Positions 35,379 through 45,195 are shown, numbered from the stretch's first letter. The stretch is DNA of 64,000 nt from Limnobaculum parvum (GCF_003096015.2 NZ_CP029185.2:1083501-1147500), one strand, 5' to 3'. Notes: a model not told the origin generated them from the letters alone. Translations and numbers: made by a program.

Positions 35379-36049
35379 AGTTGTATCTGGTCCGTTGGTG
35401 AATGCGTTTAAGATTATGTTGTCGCAATATTTCAGAATGAATCGGTTTCGATGGTTAATTTTTCATTATTTGAAATGTGCTCAACTGAATGATAGGCCTA
35501 CTGGACTATATGTTTTTTGATTACTGAAGGTAAAGTGGAAAATGACTAAAGAGTGGTGGATGTCTCTAATTAATTGTCAGTGGGTATGACACGGATTCGC
35601 GATTTACTTGATTCAATACAAAATTATTATCGTCATATCTTGATTAAATCGCGTTAGCCCGTTTCTTTATACCTGTTTAAATTCAGTTTATTACCTTCTG
35701 TTTTCTCCAGTATATTTCCCTGTGGAATAAATCTGACGCTCTTGTGGTCACCGGCTATAACAAATTATGAATAGTTTTTATTCTATGGTTAATGCAATGA
35801 TTGTTAATGAATAATTTTATTATTGTTACATTTGGTTTCTTAAATGTTGCATCTGTGATGTGCGCTATAGTTTACTGTATTATAGTAACCATAATATTTA
35901 CGTTGATTTAGGTAATACAGCTGCGGTTTTCGATAAGAAATACAATCTAGCTGTTTAATTTCACCTATCTGAGCAATAAGTGTAATTGAATTGATATTTG
36001 AATAAGAATCATTATCATTTAAGTATGTGTTGATTCGGGGAATATAGCC
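35379..36049. promoter_or_regulatory. 671-base intergenic region between divergent iaaA and mntH
   Basis: No credible gene. It must carry the iaaA promoter near 35380 and the mntH promoter toward 36049. A small dyad TTACT-N7-AGTAA lies at about 35871-35887, and a Fur-like half site at 36007-36016 (listed separately). The middle part, about 35520-35820, shows nothing I can name. Confidence 0.45.
36000..36019 (+). promoter_or_regulatory. Fur-box-like operator upstream of mntH
   Basis: AATCATTATC at 36007-36016 equals the right half of the consensus Fur box GATAATGATAATCATTATC, and the following CATT extends the hexamer pattern; the left half is weak. E. coli mntH is repressed by Fur and MntR, so the position, 31 bases before the start codon, is sensible. 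Confidence 0.5.
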
Positions 36050-37279
36050 ATGTCAGATTCAGGTGCCATCGTTCAGTCAGGTAAAGTATCAAGAAAGATT
36101 AGACTTGCTTTGATGGGGCCTGCTTTTATTGCCGCCATCGGCTATATCGACCCAGGTAACTTCGCAACCAATATTCAGGCTGGTTCAGCTTTTGGTTACC
36201 AGCTTCTTTGGGTTGTTGTCTGGGCCAATATCATGGCGATGATAGTACAGCTTTTTTCCGCTAAGCTGGGGATTGCTACCAATAAAAACTTGGCAGAACA
36301 TATTCGCGATCGGTTCCCACGTCCGGTTGTCTGGTTCTATTGGGTGCAGGCTGAGTTGGTCGCAATAGCGACGGATCTGGCGGAGTTTATTGGCGCAGCG
36401 ATTGGGTTCAAATTATTGCTGGGTGTGAGTTTGTTAAACGGCGCAGTGATAACTGGCATCTGTACTTTTCTGATTTTAATGTTGCAGAGTAGGGGAGATA
36501 AACCGTTAGAGCGGGTAATTGGTACTTTTCTGCTATTTGTTGCTGGAGCCTATATCATTGAGTTGGTTTTTTCAGCACCTGATGTTGTTGAGCTCTCTAC
36601 CGGCATGTTAATACCGGGATTACCAAATAACGAGGCCGTATTTCTGGCTGCGGGGGTATTGGGTGCGACTATCATGCCGCATGTTATCTATCTACATTCT
36701 GCATTGACACAAAATTCAAAAGGCTCTCGGGAAGAACGCTATTCAGCTACCAAGTGGGATGTTGCTGTGGCGATGACCATCGCTGGTTTTGTTAATTTAT
36801 CGATGATGGCAATGGCGGCAGCCGTGTTTCACTTTCATGGACAAACGAGTGTTACTGCACTGGATCAGGCCTATGTTACGTTAGAGCCTTTGTTAGGCAA
36901 ATTTGCTGCGGTGACTTTTGGTCTCAGTTTGGTGGCTGCGGGACTGTCTTCTACTGTTGTCGGAACGATGGCTGGACAGGTTGTGATGCAAGGTTTTATT
37001 CACTTCAAGATACCGCTTTGGCTACGCCGTGCAGTGACGATGCTGCCCTCGTTTGTAGTGATTATGAGCGGTATGGATGCTACCCGTATTCTGATTGTCA
37101 GTCAGGTATTCCTCAGCTTCGGTATTGCACTGGCACTTATTCCACTACTGAGCTTTACTGGAAATCGACAGCTGATGGGGGACTTGGTCAATAGTCCATT
37201 GATGCAAAATATTGGGCGGATAATCGTAGGATTGGTCGTTAGCCTGAATATCTATTTGCTAATTAGTTTCTTCTTATAG
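36050..37279 (+). CDS. mntH: Manganese/divalent metal:proton symporter MntH (NRAMP)
   Basis: Imports Mn2+ (and Fe2+) with protons. 409 residues with 11 predicted membrane helices; the metal site motifs DPGN (residues 34-37) in GYIDPGNFATN and MPH in GATIMPHVIYLHS are intact, as is the helix 4 consensus region. Start ATG follows GGGGAATATAGCC. A hairpin follows the gene. Likely controlled by metal repressors at the upstream operator. Confidence 0.96.
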   Translation: MSDSGAIVQSGKVSRKIRLALMGPAFIAAIGYIDPGNFATNIQAGSAFGYQLLWVVVWANIMAMIVQLFSAKLGIATNKNLAEHIRDRFPRPVVWFYWVQAELVAIATDLAEFIGAAIGFKLLLGVSLLNGAVITGICTFLILMLQSRGDKPLERVIGTFLLFVAGAYIIELVFSAPDVVELSTGMLIPGLPNNEAVFLAAGVLGATIMPHVIYLHSALTQNSKGSREERYSATKWDVAVAMTIAGFVNLSMMAMAAAVFHFHGQTSVTALDQAYVTLEPLLGKFAAVTFGLSLVAAGLSSTVVGTMAGQVVMQGFIHFKIPLWLRRAVTMLPSFVVIMSGMDATRILIVSQVFLSFGIALALIPLLSFTGNRQLMGDLVNSPLMQNIGRIIVGLVVSLNIYLLISFFL

Positions 37280-37283
37280 CAGA

Positions 37284-37317
37284 TAGTCGCCACGATAAAG
37301 GTTATCCGTGGCGACTA
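37284..37317. terminator. Hairpin between convergent mntH and gpr
   Basis: TAGTCGCCACG and CGTGGCGACTA form a perfect 11-base-pair stem with a 12-base loop. It probably serves both convergent genes; T tails are poor. Confidence 0.6.
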
Positions 37318-37332
37318 TGGGAGCTATCTATT

Positions 37333-38325
37333 TTATTTGACCAGAATTGTTTCTATCTCATTCAGTTCCTGTTGGCTAAACGTCAGGTTATTTAACGCAG
37401 CTACTGCATCTTTGATTTGGCTGACTTTGCTGGCACCAATTAAAGCGGAGGTCACTTTTCCCTCCCGTAAAACCCATGCCAGAGCCATTTGAACCAATTT
37501 TTGTCCACGGCGTTGGGCTATTTCATTGAGTTGACGAATTTGAGTTAGCCGTGCGTCTGTTAACTGGTCGCTGGTGAGGAACGGACTGTCACTGGCGATA
37601 CGTGAACCTTCTGGAATACCCGACAAATAGCGGTCGGTTAAAAGACCCCCTGCCAGCGGAGAGAACGCAATTGATCCAACCCCTTCTTCTTGTAAAACAT
37701 CTTGTAATCCATTTTCAATCCAGCGTTCAAACATGGAGTACTTGGGCTGGTGAATAAGACAAGGCGTTCCTAGGGCATTAAGAATACGAATAGCTTCTGT
37801 GGCTTTATCCGCTGGATAGTTGGAAAGCCCGACATACAGCGCCTTGCCCTGGCGCACAATCAAGTCGAGTGCTGACATCGTTTCTTCCAGTGGAGTATTC
37901 GGGTCAGGGCGATGGTGATAAAAAATATCAACATAGTCGAGATCCATACGTTTCAGGCTCTGATCAAGACTGGAGACCAGATATTTTTTAGACCCAAAAT
38001 CGCCATAAGGGCCGGGCCACATGGTATATCCGGCCTTGGAAGAGATAATCATTTCATCGCGATAGTGCTGAAAATCCTGCTTCAAAATGCGCCCGAAATT
38101 GATTTCTGCTGAACCAGGAGGAGGACCGTAATTATTTGCCAAATCAAAATGAGTAATACCCGCATCAAAAGCGGTGCGGATCATTTCACGACTGTTTTCA
38201 TACAGGGTAACATCACCAAAATTGTGCCAAAGGCCAAGCGATATTTTTGGTAGCTGTATTCCGCTGCGACCACAACGGGCATATTGCATGGAAGTATACC
38301 GTTGTGGATTGACGAAGTGGGACAT
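37333..38325 (-). CDS. gpr: Aldo/keto reductase, L-glyceraldehyde 3-phosphate reductase-like (YghZ)
   Basis: A cytoplasmic NADPH-dependent AKR. The E. coli relative YghZ reduces L-glyceraldehyde 3-phosphate and methylglyoxal. The 330 residues share LSLGLWHNFG, THFDLANNYGPPPGSAE (catalytic D61 and Y66), SSKAGY (K97), MWPGPYG, SLDQSLKRM and the C-terminal LIGASK nucleotide site with E. coli YghZ; the C-terminus is about 15 residues shorter. The substrate is inferred from that relative. Confidence 0.88.
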   Translation of the reverse strand: MSHFVNPQRYTSMQYARCGRSGIQLPKISLGLWHNFGDVTLYENSREMIRTAFDAGITHFDLANNYGPPPGSAEINFGRILKQDFQHYRDEMIISSKAGYTMWPGPYGDFGSKKYLVSSLDQSLKRMDLDYVDIFYHHRPDPNTPLEETMSALDLIVRQGKALYVGLSNYPADKATEAIRILNALGTPCLIHQPKYSMFERWIENGLQDVLQEEGVGSIAFSPLAGGLLTDRYLSGIPEGSRIASDSPFLTSDQLTDARLTQIRQLNEIAQRRGQKLVQMALAWVLREGKVTSALIGASKVSQIKDAVAALNNLTFSQQELNEIETILVK

Positions 38326-38407
38326 TCATATCTCCTTAGAAAGGTACATGCCGATGACTGATGTACCGAATAATAAAATCAGATAAAGCATAGTGGAGTG
38401 ACAATAA

Positions 38408-39445
38408 TTAGTTCTCATTACCTAGCTGAATAACTAATTTTCCGAAATTCTCGCCGGTTAACAGACCAATAAATGCCTCTGGTGCATTTTCTAACCCTTG
38501 GACCAGATGTTCCCGGTGTTTGATATTTCCTTCTGCTACCCATTGACTCATTTGCTGGATGAACTCACCAAAATGGTGAGCATAGTCATTGAAGATAATG
38601 AACCCCTGCATGCGGATTCTCTTTTTCAGAATAATGCTTTCCAACAGGCTGAGTCGGTCTGGGCCATCGGGTAGGGCTGTTGCGTTATATTGAGAGATGA
38701 TGCCGCAAACCGGAATTCGGGCGCGTGGATTTAACAGAGGAAGAACGGCATCAAATACTTTTCCTCCTACGTTTTCATAGTAAATATCAATACCCTGAGG
38801 GCAAGCATTGGCCAATTGCTGGGCTAAATCTGGTTGATAGTGGTCGAGACATAAATCGAATCCTAATGTTTCTACCGCATAGCGACATTTTTCGGCACCG
38901 CCAGCAATACCGATTACCCTACATCCTTTTAGTTTAGCTATTTGGCCGACAGTACCGCCCACAGGCCCTGTTGCAGCAGCAACAACCAATGTTTCTCCTG
39001 CTTTGGGTTGACCAATATCCAAAAGCCCCATATAAGCGGTAAATCCCGGCATTCCCAAGATCCCTAACGCATAGGAAGGATGAGGGATTGCACTGTTTAG
39101 CTTAATGATGTCTTGGCCATCAGTAACCACATAATCTTGCCAACCAGCTTGGCCAACCACCCAGTCACCGGCCTGAAATTCGGGATGGTTAGATTGCACC
39201 ACTTTACTGACCGTACCACCAACAATGACGTCATTTATCTCCATCGGAGGAGAATAGGATGGCGCATCGCTCATACGTCCACGTACATAAGGATCGAGGG
39301 AAAGGTAGACATTACGTAGCAGCAACTCACCCGAACCAATTGCGGGAACTGGCTGTTGTTCTAGGCGGAAATTACTTGGCGTAGGGGCACCATAAGGGCG
39401 GGAAGCAAGAACAATACGACGGTTGATATTTGGGCTTTGACTCAT
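38408..39445 (-). CDS. curA: NADPH-dependent alkenal/curcumin reductase of the CurA family
   Basis: A medium-chain zinc-independent dehydrogenase/reductase that reduces activated double bonds. 345 residues; N-terminal RRIVLASRPYGAPTPSNFRLE, SLDPYVRGRM, the nucleotide loop AAATGPVGGTVGQIAK, YENVGGKVFDAVLPLL, and the C-terminal GENFGKLVIQ are typical of E. coli CurA (YncB). It lies 82 bases upstream of gpr on the same strand, so the two may be co-expressed as aldehyde-detoxifying enzymes (inference). Confidence 0.9.
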   Translation of the reverse strand: MSQSPNINRRIVLASRPYGAPTPSNFRLEQQPVPAIGSGELLLRNVYLSLDPYVRGRMSDAPSYSPPMEINDVIVGGTVSKVVQSNHPEFQAGDWVVGQAGWQDYVVTDGQDIIKLNSAIPHPSYALGILGMPGFTAYMGLLDIGQPKAGETLVVAAATGPVGGTVGQIAKLKGCRVIGIAGGAEKCRYAVETLGFDLCLDHYQPDLAQQLANACPQGIDIYYENVGGKVFDAVLPLLNPRARIPVCGIISQYNATALPDGPDRLSLLESIILKKRIRMQGFIIFNDYAHHFGEFIQQMSQWVAEGNIKHREHLVQGLENAPEAFIGLLTGENFGKLVIQLGNEN

Positions 39446-39604
39446 GACGGCTTCCTTTATTAATGCAGATAAGGGGAAACTGAGCTTTATTTGTGTAACA
39501 CAAAGTACCTCTAATCATGGTCAATAAACAGCATTTGTGTTTGTTTAATTGAGTGAAAAAATGAAAAGCCTGATGGGCGAAGGAAATACAGATAGGTGGA
39601 AATA

Positions 39605-39632
39605 AAAACGTCACTGGACTCAGTGACGTTTT
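39605..39632 (-). terminator. Rho-independent terminator of chaA
   Basis: AAAACGTCACTG-GACT-CAGTGACGTTTT: a perfect 12-base-pair stem, with TTTTTATT following in the chaA direction. Confidence 0.85.
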
Positions 39633-39646
39633 GGCGAAATAGGCGA

Positions 39647-40756
39647 TTATCCCATCATTAGGACTAGCATATAAGCAACAAATACGGCCAGATGAGCTGC
39701 ACCATTCAGTACATTAGTTCTGCCAGTTGCAAACGAACTCTGACAAAGTAGTAACACCGTAACAAGTAATACAACGTTAGAGGTTGATAGGCCAAAGACC
39801 AGATGCTGACCGGTGATCATCGCAATAACAACGACTGCTGGTACTGTCAGAGAAATCGTCGCCAGTACGGAACCAAAAAACAGGTTCATCGCGCGCTGCA
39901 CCTGATTATTCATTACGGCCTTCAGTGCACCTAGACCTTCCGGTGAAAGAATCAATAATGCGATCAGGAAGCCGGTAAACTGTGGTGGCGCATGTAATTC
40001 AGTTAATAAGTACTCTAGTGAACCCGCATTGATTTTAGTGACGGCGATAACGGCGACCAAATGAATCACTAACCAACAGGCATGCCAAGCATTACCGTGA
40101 GCAGAGGGTTTTCCGTGATGTTCATCCGGGCCATCTCCTTCATCTTCGTGTTCATATATAAACAAATTCTGATGAGTTTTCGTCTGAATTGTCAGGAAGA
40201 CGATATACATTCCCGCAGACAGCAGCGCAATGATTAAGAGTTGACCAGAACTAAAGGCTCCACTATCAAACGTTGCGGGTAATACCAGAACGATAATTGC
40301 CAGCGGCAGTAGCGCTGTTAAATATTGTTTAATACCCGCGAGATTAACGTGTTGAGTTGCAAACTTGCGACCGCCCAGTAATAAAGAGATCCCCACCAGC
40401 CCACTCATGACTATCATAATGACAGAATATAGCGTATCCCTCATCAGCGTTGGTCCAGTGTCACCGGTCACCATCAGCGCAGAAATTAGGCTGACTTCCA
40501 GTATCACCACCGCCAGACTCAGGATCAGTGAACCGTAAGGTTCTCCCAGTCTGTGGGCCAGTACGTCAGCATGACGAACCACGCTAAAAGCTGCTCCCAG
40601 AATAGTAATCAGAGCAAGAAGGTTAATTAAGACAGTAATCAGAAGGTTAGTATTGTACTGCATAAAGAGCAGTACAGGGATGGTAATCATAGTCAGAATG
40701 AGTGAATACTCTTTATGACGCGTTTTGCCTGAAGGATGGTGTTGTGCTTGATCCAT
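39647..40756 (-). CDS. chaA: Sodium-potassium/proton antiporter ChaA
   Basis: An inner-membrane CaCA-family antiporter exporting Na+, K+ or Ca2+ for protons at alkaline pH. 369 residues, about 11 helices; the two acidic repeats are visible (LGEPYGSLILSLAVVILEVSL and LLILSPEGLGALKA), with a His/Asp/Glu-rich central loop (EHEDEGDGPDEHHGK). Length agrees with E. coli ChaA (366). Confidence 0.94.
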   Translation of the reverse strand: MDQAQHHPSGKTRHKEYSLILTMITIPVLLFMQYNTNLLITVLINLLALITILGAAFSVVRHADVLAHRLGEPYGSLILSLAVVILEVSLISALMVTGDTGPTLMRDTLYSVIMIVMSGLVGISLLLGGRKFATQHVNLAGIKQYLTALLPLAIIVLVLPATFDSGAFSSGQLLIIALLSAGMYIVFLTIQTKTHQNLFIYEHEDEGDGPDEHHGKPSAHGNAWHACWLVIHLVAVIAVTKINAGSLEYLLTELHAPPQFTGFLIALLILSPEGLGALKAVMNNQVQRAMNLFFGSVLATISLTVPAVVVIAMITGQHLVFGLSTSNVVLLVTVLLLCQSSFATGRTNVLNGAAHLAVFVAYMLVLMMG

Positions 40757-40928
40757 AAACTCTCTCTGTGGCTAAGGGATAATCAGATGATAAAGTGAAG
40801 TTCTATTCTTATTACATTCAGAATGAATATTAATAGAACTTTAGTCACAGGGCTAAAAAATAATCAGGCTAAGCGTTAACTTACCTGATAAAAAGCGTTA
40901 AAGCGACTGGCTCGGAGAAAGCGTTCCG

Positions 40929-41480
40929 CTAGAACTGCCAGCGAGCCCAGGTAAACAGGACATTACCGTTATTATAGGTACCGGGAATATAAGTGTTTTG
41001 GATAGCAAACCGCTTATATTCTATCGAGAATAACGGCAGCGGTAACGGCAGTGGAATATAGGAATAATCGTGGCGTGCAGTAATAGCGGCAGTAAAACCC
41101 AATCCTAAACGCCAATCTCTGTCTTTACCAAAATACCAGTTTTTCTGATAGCCATAACCGACGATGGGTTCAAATTCATTATGTGAATCCTGAAATTCCA
41201 TGGCGTAAATAGAGTGCCAGTTACCATCATTGTCAAAGCGCGATACGCCATAGCCAATACCCCAAGGCCTCTCGTTATAAGAGTCAACCTTATCTTTGTC
41301 GTACATGGCGCGGTTATGCCAAGTATTCAGAGGTACATACAGGTCACGCGTAGGGGAGTCCCAAGTTTGTTTAACATTACTCTTAATGGTTTCCCAAATA
41401 CCGTCATCTGTGGCCTCTTCTGCAATGGCATTGAAGGACAACGTGAATAAAAGAGCTGATGTAGTAATAACGGCTTTCAT
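40929..41480 (-). CDS. pagP: Lipid A palmitoyltransferase PagP
   Basis: An outer-membrane eight-stranded barrel that moves palmitate from phospholipid to lipid A. A signal peptide covers about residues 1-20 (cleavage after FNAIA). Catalytic residues are present: H in NTWHNRAMYD and D-S in EFQDSHNE; GYGYQKNWYFGKDRDWRLG and the final aromatic WQF support barrel export. 183 residues, normal. In E. coli the gene is under PhoP; I see no clear PhoP box here. Confidence 0.94.
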   Translation of the reverse strand: MKAVITTSALLFTLSFNAIAEEATDDGIWETIKSNVKQTWDSPTRDLYVPLNTWHNRAMYDKDKVDSYNERPWGIGYGVSRFDNDGNWHSIYAMEFQDSHNEFEPIVGYGYQKNWYFGKDRDWRLGLGFTAAITARHDYSYIPLPLPLPLFSIEYKRFAIQNTYIPGTYNNGNVLFTWARWQF

Positions 41481-41863
41481 AATTTGAGAATGACTTTCCA
41501 GTATATGTTTATGTCCCTATTCTGCGCGTTTCCAAATAACAAAACGTCGCGCATAGAATCTGTTTGGCATGGTGCCCTAGCGGTGAACCGTTGGGTATTA
41601 TAGTAAAAGCAGGTATGAAATTCACTATAAACGCACTATTTATGTGGTGTATCAGTTACAACATATTGTTCTGAATAGATAATGATTTCGTGGAAATAGC
41701 TACTTCTTTTATTAATTCTGTAAATTACCTTAATAAATGAAGGGGATTATTAGATATAACATAGTCAGCTACCAAGTTAACTCAATAAGCGACATTAATT
41801 GGCTTTTAAGTTAAAGTAACCAAATAGTTTGTTATCTGTTACCTAAATATTGAGAGGTCTGTC
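41481..41863. other. 383-base intergenic region between divergent pagP and yqaB
   Basis: AT-rich, no gene supported. It must contain both promoters, but I could not assign a PhoP box or a specific promoter. Nothing repeated or structured stood out. Confidence 0.4.
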
Positions 41864-42430
41864 ATGTATGACCGCTATCAGGGGTTGATCTTTGATATGG
41901 ATGGCACCTTGCTGGACACGGAAGAAGGGCATCGAAGAGCCTGGACGGAGGTACTGGCAAAATATGGCATGGCGCTGGATTTAGAAAAGGTAATCGCTCT
42001 GAATGGTTCGCCTTCTTGGAAGATTGCCGAGTTTGTCATCAACAGTTATCAGATTGATATGGACCCTCATCAATTAGCGCAGGAAAAATCTGATATTGTC
42101 GCAGAGATGGTATTAGACATGGTCAAGCCATTGCCGATTGTCGAAGTGGTAAAATCCTATCATGGAAAACGCCCAATGGCAGTGGGAACCGGCAGTACGC
42201 ATAGTTTTGCAGAAAGGCTCTTGCAACATGTTGGGCTAAAAGATTATTTTACAGCAATTGTTGGTGCTGATGATGTGCACAATCACAAGCCTGCACCGGA
42301 TACTTTCCTACTTTGCGCACAATTGATGAAAGTACCCCCTGATTCCTGCATTGTCTTTGAAGATGCACCGTTTGGCCTTCAGGCGGCTAAAGCTGCAGGT
42401 ATGGATGCTGTAGATGTTCGTTATTTGTGA
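41864..42430 (+). CDS. yqaB: Fructose-1-phosphate / 6-phosphogluconate phosphatase (HAD family)
   Basis: A beta-phosphoglucomutase-like HAD phosphatase of 188 residues. GLIFDMDGTLLDTE has nucleophile D11 and acid/base D13; GTGSTHSFAERLL, HKPAPDTFLLCAQ (Lys) and VFEDAPFGLQAAKAAGMDAVDVR (acidic pair) complete the motifs. It is close to E. coli YqaB and overlaps yqaA by four bases (GTGA). Confidence 0.92.
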   Translation: MYDRYQGLIFDMDGTLLDTEEGHRRAWTEVLAKYGMALDLEKVIALNGSPSWKIAEFVINSYQIDMDPHQLAQEKSDIVAEMVLDMVKPLPIVEVVKSYHGKRPMAVGTGSTHSFAERLLQHVGLKDYFTAIVGADDVHNHKPAPDTFLLCAQLMKVPPDSCIVFEDAPFGLQAAKAAGMDAVDVRYL

Positions 42431-42855
42431 GTGATTCACTATCGCTATCGGCGCTATTCAGCAGCAGTTTTCTGAGTGCGACGATACTGCCAGGTAATTC
42501 AGAAGTGGTATTTGCCACTTTGTTAACCACGGTAAATACGGCTCCGTGGTTATTGTTGGTAGTTGCGATTACAGGGAATACGCTAGGAGGATTGACGAAT
42601 GTCATTATTGGCCGAATAGCGCCAGTATCTAAACATCACCCACGATTAGAATTGGCTATGAAATGGCTACAACGCTATGGTTCTTCGGCGTTGTTATTAA
42701 GTTGGTTGCCCGTAATGGGTGATTTATTGTGTCTGCTGGCCGGTTGGTTACGTTTACCCTGGTGGTCGGTTACTTTTTTTATGCTGTTAGGGAAATCACT
42801 ACGCTATTTGGTTGTGATGATGATTACCCTAAAGAGCATCTCTTTTTTTAGCTAA
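42427..42855 (+). CDS. yqaA: DedA-related inner membrane protein YqaA
   Basis: A 142-residue membrane protein with ATILPGNSEVVFATLL, GNTLGGLTNVIIGR and LLSWLPVMGDLLCLLAGWLRLPW, matching E. coli YqaA. It belongs to the SNARE-associated/DedA group; some members move lipid carriers, but YqaA itself has no proven role. GTG start at 42427 overlaps the yqaB stop. It leads into gshA, 72 bases later, as in E. coli. Confidence 0.92.
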   Translation: MSDSLSLSALFSSSFLSATILPGNSEVVFATLLTTVNTAPWLLLVVAITGNTLGGLTNVIIGRIAPVSKHHPRLELAMKWLQRYGSSALLLSWLPVMGDLLCLLAGWLRLPWWSVTFFMLLGKSLRYLVVMMITLKSISFFS

Positions 42856-42927
42856 TAAAAGAGAAAAGTAACGATATGAATCTTCGGTTTTGGCAGGTTG
42901 TATGAACATTGATTACGGGAGGTCGAA

Positions 42928-44490
42928 TTGATCCCGGACGTATCGAAAGCGCTATCCTGGCTGGAAGCGAACCCTCAAGCTCTAAATGGTATTCAACGTG
43001 GTATTGAACGTGAGACCCTTCGTATAACTCCAGATGGTCATCTGGCGACGACTCCACATCCTAAATCATTGGGTTCGGCATTGACCCATCGCTGGATAAC
43101 CACGGACTTTGCTGAGGCATTGCTCGAGTTTATTACGCCAGTGGACGAGAATGTCGATCACTTGCTGGCTTTCCTGCGTGACATTCACCGCCACGTGAGT
43201 CGCGATTTGGGTTCTGAACTGATGTGGCCACTAAGTATGCCATGCGTTATCAGTTCAGAAGATAAAATTGAGTTGGCTCAGTACGGTACTTCAAACGTTG
43301 GTCGCTTTAAGACCCTGTATCGTGAGGGGTTAAAGAATCGCTATGGCGCGTTAATGCAGACAATTTCCGGTGTTCATTATAATTTCTCTCTGCCGTTAGA
43401 ATTTTGGCAGGCACGAGAAGGAATAACTGACGCCGAAAGCGGTAAAGAGAAAATTTCGGAAGGGTATTTCCGACTGATCCGTAACTATTATCGCTTTGGC
43501 TGGGTGATCCCTTACCTGTTTGGTGCTTCCCCAGCGCTTTGCTCCTCTTTTATCAAAGGCCGTGAAAATAAAATGCCTTTTGAAAAGTTGAAAAGCGGAG
43601 CCTGTTATTTACCTTATGCGACCTCATTACGTATGAGTGATCTTGGATATACCAATACCGCTCAAAGTAATCTTGGTATTACCTTCAACAATCTGACCAC
43701 TTATGTGGAAGGATTGAAAAAAGCCATTTCCATTCCAGCTCAGCAATTTAAACCGTTAGATGAGAAGAAGAATGGCCACTACCAGCAGCTCAACAGCAAT
43801 GTTTTGCAAATAGAAAATGAATTCTACGCGCCAATTCGGCCGAAGCGTGTTACGCGCAAAGGTGAATCACCATCCGATGCGTTATTGCGTGGCGGCGTAG
43901 AATATATTGAAGTCAGAGCGCTGGATATTAACCCGTTCTCACCCATTGGTATTGATGCCGATCAAGCACGCTTCCTCGATTTGTTCCTGATTTGGTGTGC
44001 ATTGGCAGATGCGCCAGAAATGAGCAGTGAAGAACTCCAGTGTACACGCCATAACTGGAACCGAGTTATTCTGGAAGGACGTAAACCGGGGCAGACTATT
44101 GGTATCGGTTGCGACACTGCTCGCCAGCCGTTGGAAGTCGTTGGTAAATCATTGTTTGCGGATTTATTGCGGGTTGCCGAGGTACTGGATGGCTCAAACA
44201 AAAATTCGCAATATCAGAATGTATGCAATAAATTAATATCAGCCTTTGAAGATCCTGAGCTGACGTTCTCCGGCAGAATGCTACAAGCTATCAAAGATGT
44301 GGGTATTGGCAGCTTTGGTTTGGCACTGGCGGAACAATATCGTCAGATGCTGCAGTCAGAGCCATTAAGCGTGTTAACGGAAGACGCTATGGAATCTGAA
44401 CGTGTCGCTTCTCTCCGTCGTCAGCAAGAGATGGAGCAGCAGGATACGATAAGCTTTGATGAATATCTGGCGGAACAAAACCAGCGTTAA
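42928..44490 (+). CDS. gshA: Glutamate-cysteine ligase
   Basis: First and rate-limiting step of glutathione synthesis. 520 residues, as in E. coli, with GIQRGIERETLRI, WITTDFAEALLEFITP, MQTISGVHYNFSLP and RALDINPFSPIG forming the ATP/Glu site. The start is TTG at 42928 after a strong GGGAGG; E. coli gshA also uses a rare TTG start, which limits its expression, so this looks like a conserved control. Confidence 0.96.
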   Translation: MIPDVSKALSWLEANPQALNGIQRGIERETLRITPDGHLATTPHPKSLGSALTHRWITTDFAEALLEFITPVDENVDHLLAFLRDIHRHVSRDLGSELMWPLSMPCVISSEDKIELAQYGTSNVGRFKTLYREGLKNRYGALMQTISGVHYNFSLPLEFWQAREGITDAESGKEKISEGYFRLIRNYYRFGWVIPYLFGASPALCSSFIKGRENKMPFEKLKSGACYLPYATSLRMSDLGYTNTAQSNLGITFNNLTTYVEGLKKAISIPAQQFKPLDEKKNGHYQQLNSNVLQIENEFYAPIRPKRVTRKGESPSDALLRGGVEYIEVRALDINPFSPIGIDADQARFLDLFLIWCALADAPEMSSEELQCTRHNWNRVILEGRKPGQTIGIGCDTARQPLEVVGKSLFADLLRVAEVLDGSNKNSQYQNVCNKLISAFEDPELTFSGRMLQAIKDVGIGSFGLALAEQYRQMLQSEPLSVLTEDAMESERVASLRRQQEMEQQDTISFDEYLAEQNQR

Positions 44491-44502
44491 TTAGATAAAA
44501 GA

Positions 44503-44525
44503 AAGGCCACATATCTAGTGGCCTT
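44503..44525 (+). terminator. Hairpin after gshA
   Basis: AAGGCCAC-ATATCTA-GTGGCCTT, an 8-base-pair stem 13 bases after the stop with a poor T tail; a weak or partial terminator before luxS. Confidence 0.5.
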
Positions 44526-44645
44526 ATAAACATCTCTAAAAAGGGATGATGATAACGAGTGTTCTTGTACTTATTAGGACTCACGTTTTCGAGAAAGGTT
44601 TCCTGTTTCAGTAAAAAAATATATTTTTTTTATAAGGTGACGAAA

Positions 44646-45161
44646 ATGCCATTGTTAGATAGTTTTACCGTTGACCATACCCGTATGGCTGCACCCGCGG
44701 TTCGGGTTGCAAAAACAATGCAAACGCCTCATGGCGATACCATCACAGTATTTGATTTACGTTTCTGTCGCCCAAATATGGAAATTCTACCTGAGAAGGG
44801 CATCCATACATTAGAGCATCTGTTTGCCGGATTCATGCGTGACCATCTGAATGGTAACGGCGTTGAGATTATCGATATTTCTCCAATGGGATGCCGTACT
44901 GGATTCTATATGAGCCTGATTGGTCAGCCGGAAGAAGGTAGGGTAGCTAAAGCATGGGAAGCCGCAATGGCTGATATACTTAAGGTGCAGGATCAAAATA
45001 AGATCCCTGAACTGAATGAATTCCAGTGTGGCACCTATGAGATGCACTCACTGAAAGAAGCTCATGATATTGCGCGCCACATTATTGACAGCGGTATTCG
45101 GGTGAATCACAACGATGAGCTGGCATTACCGGCAGATAAATTATCTGAGTTACATTTGTAA
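44646..45161 (+). CDS. luxS: S-ribosylhomocysteine lyase (autoinducer-2 synthase)
   Basis: Cleaves S-ribosylhomocysteine to homocysteine and DPD, the precursor of AI-2. 171 residues from the ATG after TAAGGTGACGAAA. The metal site HTLEHLFAGF (His54, His58) and the catalytic Cys in MGCRTGFYMSL, plus FQCGTYEMHS, are intact. Gene order gshA-luxS is as in E. coli. Confidence 0.97.
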   Translation: MPLLDSFTVDHTRMAAPAVRVAKTMQTPHGDTITVFDLRFCRPNMEILPEKGIHTLEHLFAGFMRDHLNGNGVEIIDISPMGCRTGFYMSLIGQPEEGRVAKAWEAAMADILKVQDQNKIPELNEFQCGTYEMHSLKEAHDIARHIIDSGIRVNHNDELALPADKLSELHL

Positions 45162-45195
45162 TTTCATTATCTGTTACTAAATCATTGGTGTTAAG

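Noticed and set aside
41481..41863. PhoP box upstream of pagP
   Set aside because: TGTTTA-like words occur (for example near 41505), but no properly spaced direct repeat was found.
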